Source: Pichia kudriavzevii (Eukaryota; Ascomycota; Pichiomycetes; Pichiales; Pichiaceae). From it: 64,000 nucleotides of DNA. The position numbers and the translations under genes were made by a program. Positions 30,411 through 41,528 of the stretch are shown here, piece after piece; the first letter of the stretch is position 1; every line of letters starts with the position of its first letter. Under the pieces are notes generated by a model, which saw nothing but the letters and a program-made list of their open reading frames with translations, was not told where the DNA came from and made no database searches. Location: the NCBI RefSeq assembly GCF_003054445.1, contig NC_042507.1, forward strand, positions 2,480,001 through 2,544,000. Direction: 5' to 3'.

Positions 30411-30843
30411 ATGGCTTTCTTGATAGATAACGGGATTTTAGGTATCTCCAGCAGCCACGGAGCTCCTCTTGTGTTGCATTTATGGATCATACACGAGCAA
30501 ATGTCTCTGATATCGCTACATGACTTGCCCGAGTTTGAGAACAAGGCTACGAGGATCCAAAGGCGGTTGCTTGAAGGGGCCAACAAACTAAGGAGAGGGG
30601 AGAAAGATGACATGGAAGGCGTTGAGGAAGACATCAACAAATTAGAACTGATGGTTAAGTACAAGGATGAGTTTAACATAGTCGATGATCGACGTCGGCT
30701 CGTAGTTGATAAACTAAGGGACGGGCTAGAAAATATTCGAAATGTAGAGACACGGATTGAGGCGAGCAATGTGACGGGGGAGGAACGAGGAGGAGACAGC
30801 GGAGAACAACCAGAACAAGAACAGGGACTAGGACAAGGACAAG

Positions 30844-30877
<34 letters not shown>

Positions 30878-31223
30878 GCAACAGCAGCATGAGTTTGTTG
30901 TGTATCACGAGCCTGTGAATGCCGAGGAGATTGAGCGGCAACACTATGAAGCTGTGCAAAGAGAGGTTGAAATCAACAAGATTGTCAATTCGGTTGGGGA
31001 GTTGAACCAGATATTCCATGATTTGGACACACTGGTCAATAATCAAGGCGAGCTTATTGACAATATTGAGAGCAACATCTACAGTGCGTTGGATAACAGT
31101 AGAAATGCGGCGAGAGAGTTATACAAGGCAGACCGATGGGATCGCAAGAGGCGGAGATGCAGTTATTTAGTGGCGATAGTTGGTGTGTTCTTTCTGTTGA
31201 TAGTTATGGTAATACTGGTATGA
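30411..31223 (+). CDS. Qa-SNARE (syntaxin) of the endosome/vacuole type, Pep12/Vam3-like
   Basis: A 270-residue tail-anchored protein. An N-terminal helical region (about residues 40-120) is followed by a Gln/Glu-rich linker with 14 consecutive Gln (repeat near 30846-30888). The Qa SNARE motif runs about residues 185-245: REVEINKIVNSVGELNQIFH, DLDTLVNNQGELIDNIESNI, with the zero-layer Gln in NNQGELID. A single C-terminal membrane anchor (YLVAIVGVFFLLIVMVILV) ends the protein. Sequence between the anchor and motif (NQIFHDL…LV..QG) fits both Vam3 and Pep12, so I leave the symbol blank. The start may instead be Met31 (30501), because the first 30 residues are hydrophobic and unlike the family. 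Confidence 0.85.
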
Positions 31224-31394
31224 ATGCACCCGATGGGGTGAAGGAGTAAACAGAATACTTGTATATTATATAATACTATACTATACTATATGGTATTATA
31301 CTATATTGGATTGAATGAATAAATAAATAAGTATATATATATGAGAGGGGAAGGTGTAAAAGTACACGAAACCATTTAGTTGACTAGGCCAAGG

Positions 31395-31820
31395 TTAGAT
31401 TTTCTTACCAAAATAGACCCACTGGTCTTCAAGGGGTTTCTCCTCTAATGGTTCCCATACTTTCCATTCGGCCATCTTCTTCAACAACTCGAGCTCCTCA
31501 TTAGCTTGGATAATGACTTCCTCGATTAATCCACAACCAATTTCGTTTTCAATCTTCTCAACAACCTCGTTGGACTCAACTACAGCAAGTCTAGCCTTTG
31601 TGAGGTTCTCCACAGACTGTCTGTAGATGGACTCTGGCGGGAAACGGGCCTTGAGTTCGGCCAAGGTGGCATTGTATAGAGAAATCAAGGCTGGTCTAGG
31701 GTTTGGATGCTGAAGAATCCCAGTCAATCCAGTTGGGTTCCCCGTTGCCGATCTCACCAGAACCGATTGACGGCCCTGGGCCGACTTGAGTGCCTGTCTG
31801 AGAACGTTAGATACTCTCAT
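31395..31820 (-). CDS. Mitochondrial complex I accessory subunit, NDUFA5/B13 type
   Basis: A 141-residue protein with a presequence-like N-terminus (MRVSNVLRQALKSAQ). The ETC_C1_NDUFA5 domain is recognisable: TGLTGILQHPNPRPALISLY, then LPP-type segment RFPPESIYRQSVENLT and IEEVIIQANEELELLKKM, ending WEPLEEKPLEDQWVYF. This is a peripheral-arm accessory subunit of NADH:ubiquinone oxidoreductase. Its presence implies the organism has respiratory complex I, which Saccharomyces and close relatives have lost. The neighbour MED6 has the same direction with 120 bp between them. Confidence 0.93.
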   Translation of the reverse strand: MRVSNVLRQALKSAQGRQSVLVRSATGNPTGLTGILQHPNPRPALISLYNATLAELKARFPPESIYRQSVENLTKARLAVVESNEVVEKIENEIGCGLIEEVIIQANEELELLKKMAEWKVWEPLEEKPLEDQWVYFGKKI

Positions 31821-31940
31821 TGTTTGTCTTATTATCTTGTTGTTACACTAGAAGGGAAGGGAGAGGTTCACTCGTATACTAAAATACCAACAGTGCTATT
31901 GGCCAATAAAAAATCAAACTATACAGCTTCTTGTCCTTGT

Positions 31941-32723
31941 TTATTTTTTCCCATCTCTCGTTTCTTCATATTGACCCATTACACCACCGTCTCTTTTAGT
32001 CGTTTCTAGCAAATGATGTTCGCGCACACAAAATTGAAAAAACTGTGGTGCATGCGCCGCCAGCTGGTCGTGCACGTCACGTGCTCGTGCACGTGCCGCG
32101 GACGCAGACGCAGGTGGCGCAGGCGCTTTATGAAAAGTAGTTAAAGTTTTGGATGGGATTGTATTTAAAAATTTTGTGGATGCCCCATTTTGAGGATTAG
32201 TATCTTCTTTAAATGGGTTCTCTCCATGTATTTGATTTTGGACGTTATTCATGGCCAACGTTGTCCGTAATAGATGCTGTTCTAATACATCGAGAATATT
32301 GGGCGCCATGTAGACATTGGCACCTACAACCCATATGTCTGCCAATGGAGTGACATCATCCGGGGCACCCAACCCAGGAGGTGTTTGTAGAAACTCAGAA
32401 AGTGGCGCGGCCACGTGACTCCGCGCGTGCGCCACGCGGCCGTTATCGAAACGTCTCTCCTTGCGAATGATCCACAAATCAGGTTCCCTATAATGATGAA
32501 GCACAAATTCAATACCGCGCATTTTGCGGAGTGAGGTATCAAAAGTGGGGACAACCCCCATTGAATTTTCTTCAACTTGGCGCTGCATTTTCAGCACCTG
32601 GTTAGAACAGGTGCGTTCCCAAAAGGGCGAAAGCGAGAGGTATTCGAGTACATTGTCAGTACGAAGTCCATAGGCATTGATAAATTCGGGGGATCTCCAT
32701 TCAACCTCGTCTAATTGTGTCAT
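31941..32723 (-). CDS. MED6: Mediator head subunit Med6
   Basis: A 260-residue protein starting at the ATG at 32721-32723 (MTQLDEVEWRSPEFINAYGL). The Med6 core is clear: RTDNVLEYLSLSPFWERTCSN, GIEFVLHHYREPDLWIIRKE and IWVVGANVYMAPNILDVLE. Med6 is a conserved head-module subunit needed for RNA polymerase II transcription. The frame stays open for 64 codons above this ATG through a 15-bp repeat but has no ATG there, so I take the internal Met. The region encoding residues 205-245 is GC-rich and Ala/Arg-rich (SASAARARARDVHDQLAAHA), unlike its surroundings. Confidence 0.92.
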   Translation of the reverse strand: MTQLDEVEWRSPEFINAYGLRTDNVLEYLSLSPFWERTCSNQVLKMQRQVEENSMGVVPTFDTSLRKMRGIEFVLHHYREPDLWIIRKERRFDNGRVAHARSHVAAPLSEFLQTPPGLGAPDDVTPLADIWVVGANVYMAPNILDVLEQHLLRTTLAMNNVQNQIHGENPFKEDTNPQNGASTKFLNTIPSKTLTTFHKAPAPPASASAARARARDVHDQLAAHAPQFFQFCVREHHLLETTKRDGGVMGQYEETRDGKK

Positions 32724-32730
32724 TTGTGTA

Positions 32731-32835
32731 TTATGGTGTAATGTATTATGGTGTAATGTATTAGGGCGTAATGTATTATGGTGTAATGTATTATGGTGTA
32801 ATGTATTATGGTGTAATGTATTATAGTGTAATGTA
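32731..32835. repeat. 15-bp minisatellite, seven copies, upstream of MED6
   Basis: Seven head-to-tail copies of TTATGGTGTAATGTA. Copy 3 differs at two bases and copy 7 at one. It begins 8 bp upstream of the MED6 ATG. The unit is a multiple of three and the MED6-strand frame reads through it as repeats of Thr-Leu-His-His-Asn. Confidence 0.95.
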
Positions 32836-33047
32836 ATAGAGTTTAATATAGTGTAGTATGGTAAAGTATACAGGAGGATGCACGTGGTTTGGCTAATGAC
32901 TATAAGTGTTGCCACGCCTATTCATTTTGGGAAGGGAAGAGAAAGGGTGAAAAAAAAAAAAGAAAAACAGTTTCGCGCCTCGTAGATATGAAATGTGGCA
33001 AATGCTCATTTGTTTGCATAGACGCTGCTACGTTCGAGGAAAAAGAA

Positions 33048-33057
33048 GTCACGTGAC
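33048..33057. promoter_or_regulatory. GTCACGTGAC palindrome (Cbf1/E-box type)
   Basis: A perfect 10-bp palindrome containing CACGTG and fitting the Cbf1 preference RTCACRTG. Two identical copies occur at 60757 and 62477. Binding is inferred from sequence only. Confidence 0.5.
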
Positions 33058-33225
33058 GGCGTGTTTGTATGGAGGGAAAAAGAAAAAAAAAATAGAGAAA
33101 GCGCGAGGGGGAGAATTTGCCTCACTTTTTTATTTTTTTTTTTTGTTTAGTTTTTCTCGTCTCGTCGTCAAGTTTCTGTATAGTTTTATAAGAGTGACGG
33201 GGTGTACGGGTGCAAGTGGAAACTG

Positions 33226-33535
33226 TTTTTTTTATTTTTTTAATTTTTTTTATTTTTTTTATTTTTTTTATTTTTTTTATTTTTTTATTTTTTTTATTTT
33301 TTTTATTTTTTTTATTTTATTTATTTTTTTTATTTTTTTTATTTTTTTTATTTTTTTTATTTTTTTTATTTTTTTTATTTTTTTGTTAATTGTTTTATTT
33401 TTTTATATTTTTTTTTTTATATTTTTTTTTTATATTTTTTTAAATTTTTTAATTTTCTATTTTTTTTATTTTTTTATTTTTTTTATTTTTTTTAATTTTC
33501 TATTTTTTTTATTTTTTTAATTTTCCAATTTTTAT
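33226..33535. repeat. T-rich low-complexity array, mostly ATTTTTTT units
   Basis: About 310 bp of tandem A(T)7 and near variants (A with 5-9 T), degenerating toward both ends. Strand asymmetry is extreme: almost no G or C on either strand. It sits in the divergent promoter region between MED6 and mS41. Confidence 0.95.
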
Positions 33536-33695
33536 TTTTTAATTTTCCATTTTTTCGTACCCGGTCTCATTTTCAGCATGAATTTCAAGTATGAAATTCC
33601 CAGAGGTACAAAGATGTGAAGCACCAGTTGGAGAAGATTTTTTGTAGAGTCTTCCAAAGTTTTAAGGGACACACACACATAGCCAGACAGACTTG

Positions 33696-33726
33696 CGACA
33701 CACACACACGCACACACACACACACA
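33696..33726. repeat. CA dinucleotide microsatellite
   Basis: A (CA)n tract with one CG interruption, ending about 15 bp upstream of the mS41 ATG, so it probably lies in the 5' leader. Confidence 0.9.
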
Positions 33727-33741
33727 AATATATACGCCAAG

Positions 33742-34227
33742 ATGTTTCGCCAGTTTTCAACCTCTGCACGTTTACTCAAACATTCTCCACATACCGCCAA
33801 GATTCCTCAGCCAATAAAGGAGATCGCCAACGTTGAGGCGTTCCTCACCCACATTGGACACAATACTGTTGAGTTCAAGGAGGCGTTCCCAACATGGGAG
33901 TCGCTCTTCACATCGTCCTCCAGGGAAATGAAGGCCGCAGGTATTGACGTCAAGGCAAGGAAATACATTCTCGACCAGGTGGAGAGATATAGGAAAGCCG
34001 CTCTTGTCACGAAAACCCCTGTCTTGGACGCCATCAAGGAGATCAAGCCTTCTGTGAAGAAACACGGCGGCGAACGGAAACTGAACCAATACTTGGCCCA
34101 AAAGAGAATTCTTGAAAGGATCGAATTGGCCAAGGCCTTGAAACAGTACAGAAAGGAAGAGCGTGCCATCCTGCAAAAGTATAAGGCTTTTGAAAGACTG
34201 CACTCAGAATTGCACCATACGCTGTAA
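33742..34227 (+). CDS. MRPS41: Mitochondrial small ribosomal subunit protein mS41 (Fyv4)
   Basis: A 161-residue protein. The ATG at 33742 starts a presequence-like N-terminus (MFRQFSTSARLLKHSPH); the open frame above it passes through the CA repeat and is not used. The IGR-motif domain follows: NVEAFLTHIGHNTVEFKEAF, then LFTSSSREMKAAGIDVKARKYI, with the family's helical C-terminus rich in Lys/Glu. Fyv4 of S. cerevisiae (130 residues) is the yeast mS41. It works in the mitochondrial ribosome. Confidence 0.85.
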   Translation: MFRQFSTSARLLKHSPHTAKIPQPIKEIANVEAFLTHIGHNTVEFKEAFPTWESLFTSSSREMKAAGIDVKARKYILDQVERYRKAALVTKTPVLDAIKEIKPSVKKHGGERKLNQYLAQKRILERIELAKALKQYRKEERAILQKYKAFERLHSELHHTL

Positions 34228-34311
34228 TCAAATATATACTATTTCTATTTTATAGCATGACTTGTACATATGCATATATACTGAAGTAATTCTCCACATC
34301 AAGGTGAACAA

Positions 34312-34359
34312 CGGATACAGGAAGGCGCCTCTTGGATATAGGAAGGCGCCTCTTGGATA
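34312..34359. repeat. 21-bp direct repeat between mS41 and HNT2
   Basis: Two adjacent copies of a 21-bp unit (GGATAYAGGAAGGCGCCTCTT) plus the first six bases of a third, in the 3' region shared by two converging genes. Each unit contains the palindrome GGCGCC. Confidence 0.85.
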
Positions 34360-34388
34360 CGCTGAAACGCATAGAGGAACTCATGTGC

Positions 34389-34964
34389 CTAACAGTCGTA
34401 CTCGTTCTTCCACTGTCCACTCTCCAACAACCACTCTTTCATCTTCCCCTTCAACCATTCCGCCTCCTTCTCCATCACCTCCATTGTTCTCTCCTTGCGT
34501 TCCTCATCCTTTGCAACCTGCATGGCCTCACACACTTGTAGCCACCATTTCCCCCTCATCAGCCCCTCGTTCTCCTCCAGAACCTGGTATATCCCGTCCC
34601 CCCATCCATCTTTCAAATACCTCGGAATCAAATGACAATGAACATGAGGAACACTCTGGCCAGCGGCAACGCCATCCTGAATTGCAACGTTCAACGCATC
34701 ACTAGTGTATACTTTCTTTATAAACTTCTCAACCCGAAGAACAGTCTGGAAGAAATCAATACTTTCAATCTCCGGTAGTTCTTCTAGTGTTGGAACTTGT
34801 CGAAATGGTACAACCAGGACATGTCCAGGAACAATCGGCTTTAGATTCACTAGTGCAAATGAATACTTACTAACATGGAACACTTGTGTTGTTACGGGGA
34901 ACTTGTAGAACTTGATCATTGTCTGTCGGGACGAGAATGTTTCACGTCTCATGGATGCGGACAT
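34389..34964 (-). CDS. HNT2: FHIT-type dinucleoside triphosphate hydrolase
   Basis: A 191-residue HIT-family protein. The catalytic histidine triad is PHVHCHLIPR, His107, His109 and His111, after SVP as in FHIT. The nucleotide-binding N-terminal half has FALVNLKPIVPGHVLVVPFR. Hnt2/Fhit cleaves diadenosine tri- and tetraphosphates to AMP plus ADP or ATP. The first 15 residues before MIKFYKFPVTTQVFH are Arg/Ser-rich, so the alternative start at Met16 is possible. S. cerevisiae Hnt2 also carries extra length. It converges on mS41. Confidence 0.93.
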   Translation of the reverse strand: MSASMRRETFSSRQTMIKFYKFPVTTQVFHVSKYSFALVNLKPIVPGHVLVVPFRQVPTLEELPEIESIDFFQTVLRVEKFIKKVYTSDALNVAIQDGVAAGQSVPHVHCHLIPRYLKDGWGDGIYQVLEENEGLMRGKWWLQVCEAMQVAKDEERKERTMEVMEKEAEWLKGKMKEWLLESGQWKNEYDC

Positions 34965-35217
34965 TCAAAGTACACAGTCTATTCACAAAAAATGGGGTAC
35001 AACTTGTAGTAAATTTCTTGCTCGCCGTTTCCCTGTAGCACATGAAATAAAAGTATGAATCAAACGCCATATTTGTACATTCTTATATATATTTATTCAC
35101 ACATTTACACAGAAGATTCCTGTAGATACTTCCCCAACTCTTCCTCCCCCTCTGTCTTCAAACTTCACACGAGACGCAATATAAGGTTTGAGTCAAATCT
35201 TAGAGTGGTGACATACA

Positions 35218-37032
<1,815 letters not shown>

Positions 37033-37081
37033 TTTATCCACCTCATATCTCCTTCCTTTGGTTTGCCCCGCTTACAAGGAC

Positions 37082-37576
37082 ATGGACGAAAGAGAGAATA
37101 CTGAACAAGGAACACATACTCCGAGAGACGTTCGTCTCTTGCGGCTTATATTTGCATCGCAGGGCGTCACCTCGTACGAAGACCATGTTCCTCTTCAACT
37201 ACTGGATTTTGCATATAGATACACGACGGACATTTTACAAGATGCTATGATTTACAACGACTATGCACATCCGCAACAAACAAATGCAGGAAATATGGGG
37301 TCTGGCCACGACCACAACCACGACGATGACGATGACTTAAAGAACCACCAACTCTTGAACAACGAAGATATACGATTGGCAATAGCAGCAAGAACGAGTT
37401 ACCAGTTCAAGCCTGTTCCACCAAAAAAGATGTTGATGGAGCTTGCTGCCGAGAGGAATGAAAAGCCCCTCCCGGCCGTGATGCCTATGTGGGGGGTCAG
37501 GTTGCCCCCAGAAAAATATTGTTTGACTGCCAAAGATTACACTGAGGAGCCTGATGCCAAGAGAAAGAAGAAATGA
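37082..37576 (+). CDS. TAF9: TFIID/SAGA histone-fold subunit Taf9
   Basis: A 164-residue protein; the ATG at 37082 (MDERENTEQGTHTPRDVRLL) is used because the frame above has only a TTG. The H3-like histone fold covers about residues 14-85 (PRDVRLLRLIFASQGVTSYE, VPLQLLDFAYRYTTDILQDA) with an Asn/His/Asp-rich insert in the last helix region (37290-37335) before NNEDIRLAIAARTSYQF. Taf9 pairs with Taf6 in TFIID and SAGA. Its start lies only 49 bp after the J-protein stop, so its promoter must overlap the upstream gene. Confidence 0.92.
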   Translation: MDERENTEQGTHTPRDVRLLRLIFASQGVTSYEDHVPLQLLDFAYRYTTDILQDAMIYNDYAHPQQTNAGNMGSGHDHNHDDDDDLKNHQLLNNEDIRLAIAARTSYQFKPVPPKKMLMELAAERNEKPLPAVMPMWGVRLPPEKYCLTAKDYTEEPDAKRKKK

Positions 37577-37945
37577 GTTTATCCATCTGTAATTTTATTT
37601 AGATTTGTGTCTTACGCATAAAGAACTGTATTTTTATGTCTCTGTAGAATCTGTCCATTGTACCTGAGTTGTGTCTTTCTCCAAAAGTCCTTTTGTTGGA
37701 AAACTCACCCGCTAATGTGTATTGACACCATACCTGCCAATTTCGGTGCAATTGGAATTCCCTAAAAGGGGAACTGTTCACGTGTCTAAAAAAACTTGCA
37801 TGGAGGTTTCTATTTTCATGTATGTCGCTGAGGCTAAATTACAAGAAAGTGGGAACCGCACACTAGAGAGTCAAGAATATCGAGGCTTAATGTTCCTTAG
37901 CTGTTGCCATTGCACGACCAATTCCCTTCATTACTATAGACCATT
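37577..37945. other. Intergenic region upstream of the ChAP gene
   Basis: A 369-bp stretch between two genes in the same direction, with A/T-rich runs. No repeat or RNA gene is recognised. Confidence 0.5.
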
Positions 37946-40243
37946 ATGAGTTTCGTTACACAGGGATCCATTCCGGAAGTTGTAGAGCGATTTCCAGGCG
38001 CATCTATTGAGGACAGAACGGCGATTCTTCCACAAGTCAATGATTTAGGACCTCCTGATTTGGTTAATTTGATCAAGATCATTGGCCAACCTACACCCAA
38101 ATCGACACCTCAATCGCTACAAACAACAGGTGTCTATTTATACTACACTGGTGCGGACACTAGTAATGTTGCCACGGTTGCTGCGTTGCTCAATTCCTTG
38201 GCAACAATCATTGGCGAAGAACCGCAGATGTGGTTTGGCAAACGCAAGCCTTGGCACGTATCTCATGCCACATATTCCACGTATAATGCCTTCAGAAAAA
38301 TGGACATAAGAGTGCACGTCGCATTTCCGGGTAGTGTGAAATGGGAAGTTTTAGACCAATATGGCAATCATGCAAGTAGTGATATCATTGGCAACGAAGA
38401 AAGTGATGACATTTGGACAGAATGCTTTGTGTCAAGCATGGTGAGATCGTTAATTACTGCAGACGATGATGGCGACTTTGCGTCAATTGTAGAGATCCGG
38501 AGAATTAATCCGTTTATGAATCCCAAAGTTAGCATACCTGAATTTTTGAATGGATTCAAAAAGTTATATATTCAAGGTGAAAAACTTGGTTGCAATGAAT
38601 TCGTCCATGCACCTTCAAGATTGGACAATTATTTAGTCGATGCCTTTTTTAACTGTGTGGAGCTGACTCATTGCTATGAACAGGCTTTGGAAATCCTGTA
38701 CTCTTTAGTTGATGAAAACCCCGAAGTTTCTGTTTTAATTGCCAGAACCCTATTTTTAGCAAATAGGGAGATTGAGGCCGTGAAATACATCCATGAAAAG
38801 TTAGCAGCTAGTCCTAATATATTTGAGGTTCCAGGTGCTTCTCACTTGCTATTATTACAATCCAAATTCTGCTTTGATAAACAACGCCCAGATTTGGCAT
38901 TACCATTGGCAGTGAAAGCCGTTGAATCTTCTCCATCGTTATTTGAACCATGGGAACATCTGGCAAAAGTTTATATTGCCTTAAACAAATTTGAAGATGC
39001 TCTTCTGACCCTTAATGCTTGTCCAATGGTGACCCACAAAGATAAATATATCTTGAAGCGAATTGCATCGGGTGCTGCAGAAAGGTTAAAGGAACAGTCA
39101 GAGAGAGATTCAACACAGCCAATCTCATCGTCCTCCCCCAGACCATCTGATATGCATTTGCCCCTTCCTAGCGATGTCTTTCTCAGTGGTGTAACAAATC
39201 TAAGTTCTGTAGATGTTGCGGCAGAACACGCCAAATTATCCAAAACTTCCAAATCTGATAATGATAATTCTATTACTCCATCAAGTATCCTCTCGTTACC
39301 GGCATCTACTCTAAAGTCAACTTTTAAGAGATCCTATCTTTTGCTTGCCCAAATTGTTCATAAAATAGGATGGGAGAATATGCTAAAAATGAGATCAAAA
39401 GTCTTTGTTATGGAAGAAGAGTGGCACTTGTCCAACCCTTCAATGGCCAAGTTGTCATCACACTCAGCAACAGACTTATCGGGTGACTTCCGTAAGAAAA
39501 GGCTATGTGAGAGATGGTTAGACAATTTGTTTATGTTGTTATATGAAGATATGAAGGTTTACACTTTTGTACGTGCTCAGGAAATGCAAGCAGAGTCAAT
39601 GTCGGATACGCTAACTCCACCGCTTGATTCTGGTTCATGGTGTGGCTCTCCAAATGCCGAGAAAACTTTGGATCCTTACACTGAATCACGTACTTGTATA
39701 GAATGGGAATTGATTGGTTTAATATGTGAGAGATTAGGTCACAAAAGAGATGCCCAAAGGTGCTATGAACGTGCGTTAGCTAGAAGGTTCAGTGTCCGTG
39801 CTGGAAAGAAATTGATAGGTATTTACAGCCGGTGGAGGAATCGTACCCGTCAACAAATTGGTGCTCAGGGCAAAATATCCAATTCTATTACGCTTGGAAA
39901 CGGGAACAACTCCAAAATCATGAACAACGCTAACAATTCGATGGCAACACTTACAAAGAGCGTCTCCCATAGTTACCCGTCAAAGGATTTCACCATGTAC
40001 GATCCGGCACTTTTGAGGCTCTCTGTGGGATTACTTGTATGGGATTATAGATGGTACACATTATTTTCACCATTATTATTGGACACACTAGCGGAAGTGT
40101 TTAATGATATTGGCTCCACGAAGGCCGAAAGTGAAGTTCGTATCTGGTTTGACGAGCATGAGGGTAATCGTGGTGTACTAGATCTAGTTAATCTTGCCAC
40201 AACCATTTTAGAATCTTGGGGGCGTGTTGAAACCGAACACTGA
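37946..40243 (+). CDS. BCH1: Exomer ChAP-family protein (Bch1/Bud7 type)
   Basis: A 765-residue protein. The N-terminus (MSFVTQGSIPEVVERFPGAS … DLGPPDLVNLIKIIG) and GVYLYYTGADTSNVATVAALLNSL match ChAPs (Chs5-Arf1 binding proteins), which with Chs5 form exomer and sort chitin synthase III and other cargo from the trans-Golgi to the plasma membrane. TPR-like helical pairs run through the middle (about 225-370), and WEHLAKVYIALNKFEDALLTLNACPM is a family hallmark. The end carries LLVWDYRWYTLFSPLLLDTL. A Ser/Thr-rich insert sits near residues 385-450. Bch1 and Bud7 are paralogues in Saccharomyces and cannot be separated here; Chs6 and Bch2 are less likely. Confidence 0.85.
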   Translation: MSFVTQGSIPEVVERFPGASIEDRTAILPQVNDLGPPDLVNLIKIIGQPTPKSTPQSLQTTGVYLYYTGADTSNVATVAALLNSLATIIGEEPQMWFGKRKPWHVSHATYSTYNAFRKMDIRVHVAFPGSVKWEVLDQYGNHASSDIIGNEESDDIWTECFVSSMVRSLITADDDGDFASIVEIRRINPFMNPKVSIPEFLNGFKKLYIQGEKLGCNEFVHAPSRLDNYLVDAFFNCVELTHCYEQALEILYSLVDENPEVSVLIARTLFLANREIEAVKYIHEKLAASPNIFEVPGASHLLLLQSKFCFDKQRPDLALPLAVKAVESSPSLFEPWEHLAKVYIALNKFEDALLTLNACPMVTHKDKYILKRIASGAAERLKEQSERDSTQPISSSSPRPSDMHLPLPSDVFLSGVTNLSSVDVAAEHAKLSKTSKSDNDNSITPSSILSLPASTLKSTFKRSYLLLAQIVHKIGWENMLKMRSKVFVMEEEWHLSNPSMAKLSSHSATDLSGDFRKKRLCERWLDNLFMLLYEDMKVYTFVRAQEMQAESMSDTLTPPLDSGSWCGSPNAEKTLDPYTESRTCIEWELIGLICERLGHKRDAQRCYERALARRFSVRAGKKLIGIYSRWRNRTRQQIGAQGKISNSITLGNGNNSKIMNNANNSMATLTKSVSHSYPSKDFTMYDPALLRLSVGLLVWDYRWYTLFSPLLLDTLAEVFNDIGSTKAESEVRIWFDEHEGNRGVLDLVNLATTILESWGRVETEH

Positions 40244-40536
40244 AAAAGGTGTACCTTATGTATCCATATATATTTTTATACTTCTATTGTAGTTATAGAT
40301 ATAGACTCAAAATCATATTAATTTATCTGTGTTTAAAATAGAAGTGAAATTTTAAGGACGGCTCTAAAAAAAAAAAATCAACATGGAATGTTTCACGCTC
40401 GCCAAAGAAAGAAGACGCAACAAACTAGCAATTACCAATTGTTGATTTAACGGCGTTTCATGTCGGTTTGTTCTTACAAGTCCACTAGAGAAACATCCTT
40501 GCAAACAATTGCTCAGATTCCCCCCTTTAATTAACC

Positions 40537-41418
40537 ATGGTTTCCATTGCTAACGCACACGATGATCTCATTCATGACGCTGTCCTTGACTATTATGGCA
40601 AACGTCTTGCCACTTGCTCAAGTGACAAAACAATCAAAATCTTTGCAATTGAAAACGACCAGCACAGATTAATCGAGACGCTACGTGGCCATGAAGGTCC
40701 TGTATGGCAAGTTGGTTGGGCGCATCCTAAGTTTGGTGTAATCTTAGCGTCCTGTTCATATGATGGTGCTGTCCTTGTGTGGAAGGAAGAGAACGGTGTT
40801 TGGTCCTTGATAACCGAACATAGAGTCCATTCAGCAAGTGTCAATTCTATATCATGGGCACCTGAAGAATACGGAGCATTATTACTGTGTACATCAAGTG
40901 ATGGTTCTGCTTCTGTAATTGAGTTTGTGGCCGATGGAAGTACAAAAAACTTTGTTTTTGATGCACATTCGATTGGTGTCAACGCAGGTACCTGGGCCCC
41001 ATGTTTCACCGACGGCAAAAACATTGAAGATAGAAGAATTGTCACTGGTGGTTGTGACAATCTAGTCAAAATCTGGAGATTCCAAAAAGATGGTAACGGT
41101 GTTGTTCTAGAAGATTCATTACAAGGCCACACTGATTGGGTGCGTGATGTTGCTTGGTCTCCTTGTAATTTGGGGAAGGCATACATTGCGACTGCATCGC
41201 AAGATAGAACAGTGCTTATATGGACTAAAGGTACTAGTGAGGAAGGTGCAGTTTGGAAGAAAACCCTTTTGACTAAGGACAAATTTCCAGATGTTTGCTG
41301 GAGGGCTTCCTGGTCATTGAGCGGAAACATTCTTGCCATTAGTGGTAATGATAAAGTTACATTGTGGAAAGAGACCCTGGATGGTAGTTGGGAATCCGCT
41401 GGTGAAGTTGAACAGTGA
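40537..41418 (+). CDS. SEC13: COPII / nuclear pore WD40 protein Sec13
   Basis: A 293-residue, six-bladed WD40 protein. The first residues, [20 protein letters not shown], are close to S. cerevisiae Sec13, followed by [52 protein letters not shown] and [15 protein letters not shown]. Sec13 binds Sec31 in the COPII cage, Nup145C in the pore, and SEACAT on the vacuole. Its 3' end faces HRD3 with 110 bp between. A long open frame on the other strand is only its shadow. Confidence 0.97.
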   Translation: MVSIANAHDDLIHDAVLDYYGKRLATCSSDKTIKIFAIENDQHRLIETLRGHEGPVWQVGWAHPKFGVILASCSYDGAVLVWKEENGVWSLITEHRVHSASVNSISWAPEEYGALLLCTSSDGSASVIEFVADGSTKNFVFDAHSIGVNAGTWAPCFTDGKNIEDRRIVTGGCDNLVKIWRFQKDGNGVVLEDSLQGHTDWVRDVAWSPCNLGKAYIATASQDRTVLIWTKGTSEEGAVWKKTLLTKDKFPDVCWRASWSLSGNILAISGNDKVTLWKETLDGSWESAGEVEQ

Positions 41419-41528
41419 TGAGCTGATATTTTATACAATTTTTTTTTTCCATTTTCATAAAATGTAGACTACTGTATAAACTTTGATATACAACTAAAAA
41501 AGAATAAGAATAAGGGCCCCTAAGCCAC

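Larger units (their letters stand above)
32724..33741. other. Divergent MED6 / mS41 promoter region with repeats
   Basis: About 1 kb between two genes read outward. It holds the 15-bp minisatellite beside MED6, a GTCACGTGAC palindrome at 33048-33057, a T-rich octamer array at about 33226-33535, and a CA microsatellite just before the mS41 start. No coding or RNA gene is recognised; the Phe/Ile-rich open frame across the T-rich array is an artefact. Confidence 0.7.

Noticed and set aside
32993-33520. 175-residue Phe/Ile-rich open frame
   Set aside because: It is the direct translation of the A(T)7 array and has no protein-like composition.
34262-34705. 147-residue Pro/Ser-rich plus-strand frame
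   Set aside because: It overlaps HNT2 on the opposite strand and is low-complexity shadow sequence.
40593-41438. 281-residue open frame on the minus strand
   Set aside because: It lies fully antisense to SEC13, whose WD40 protein is unmistakable; the frame is its shadow.
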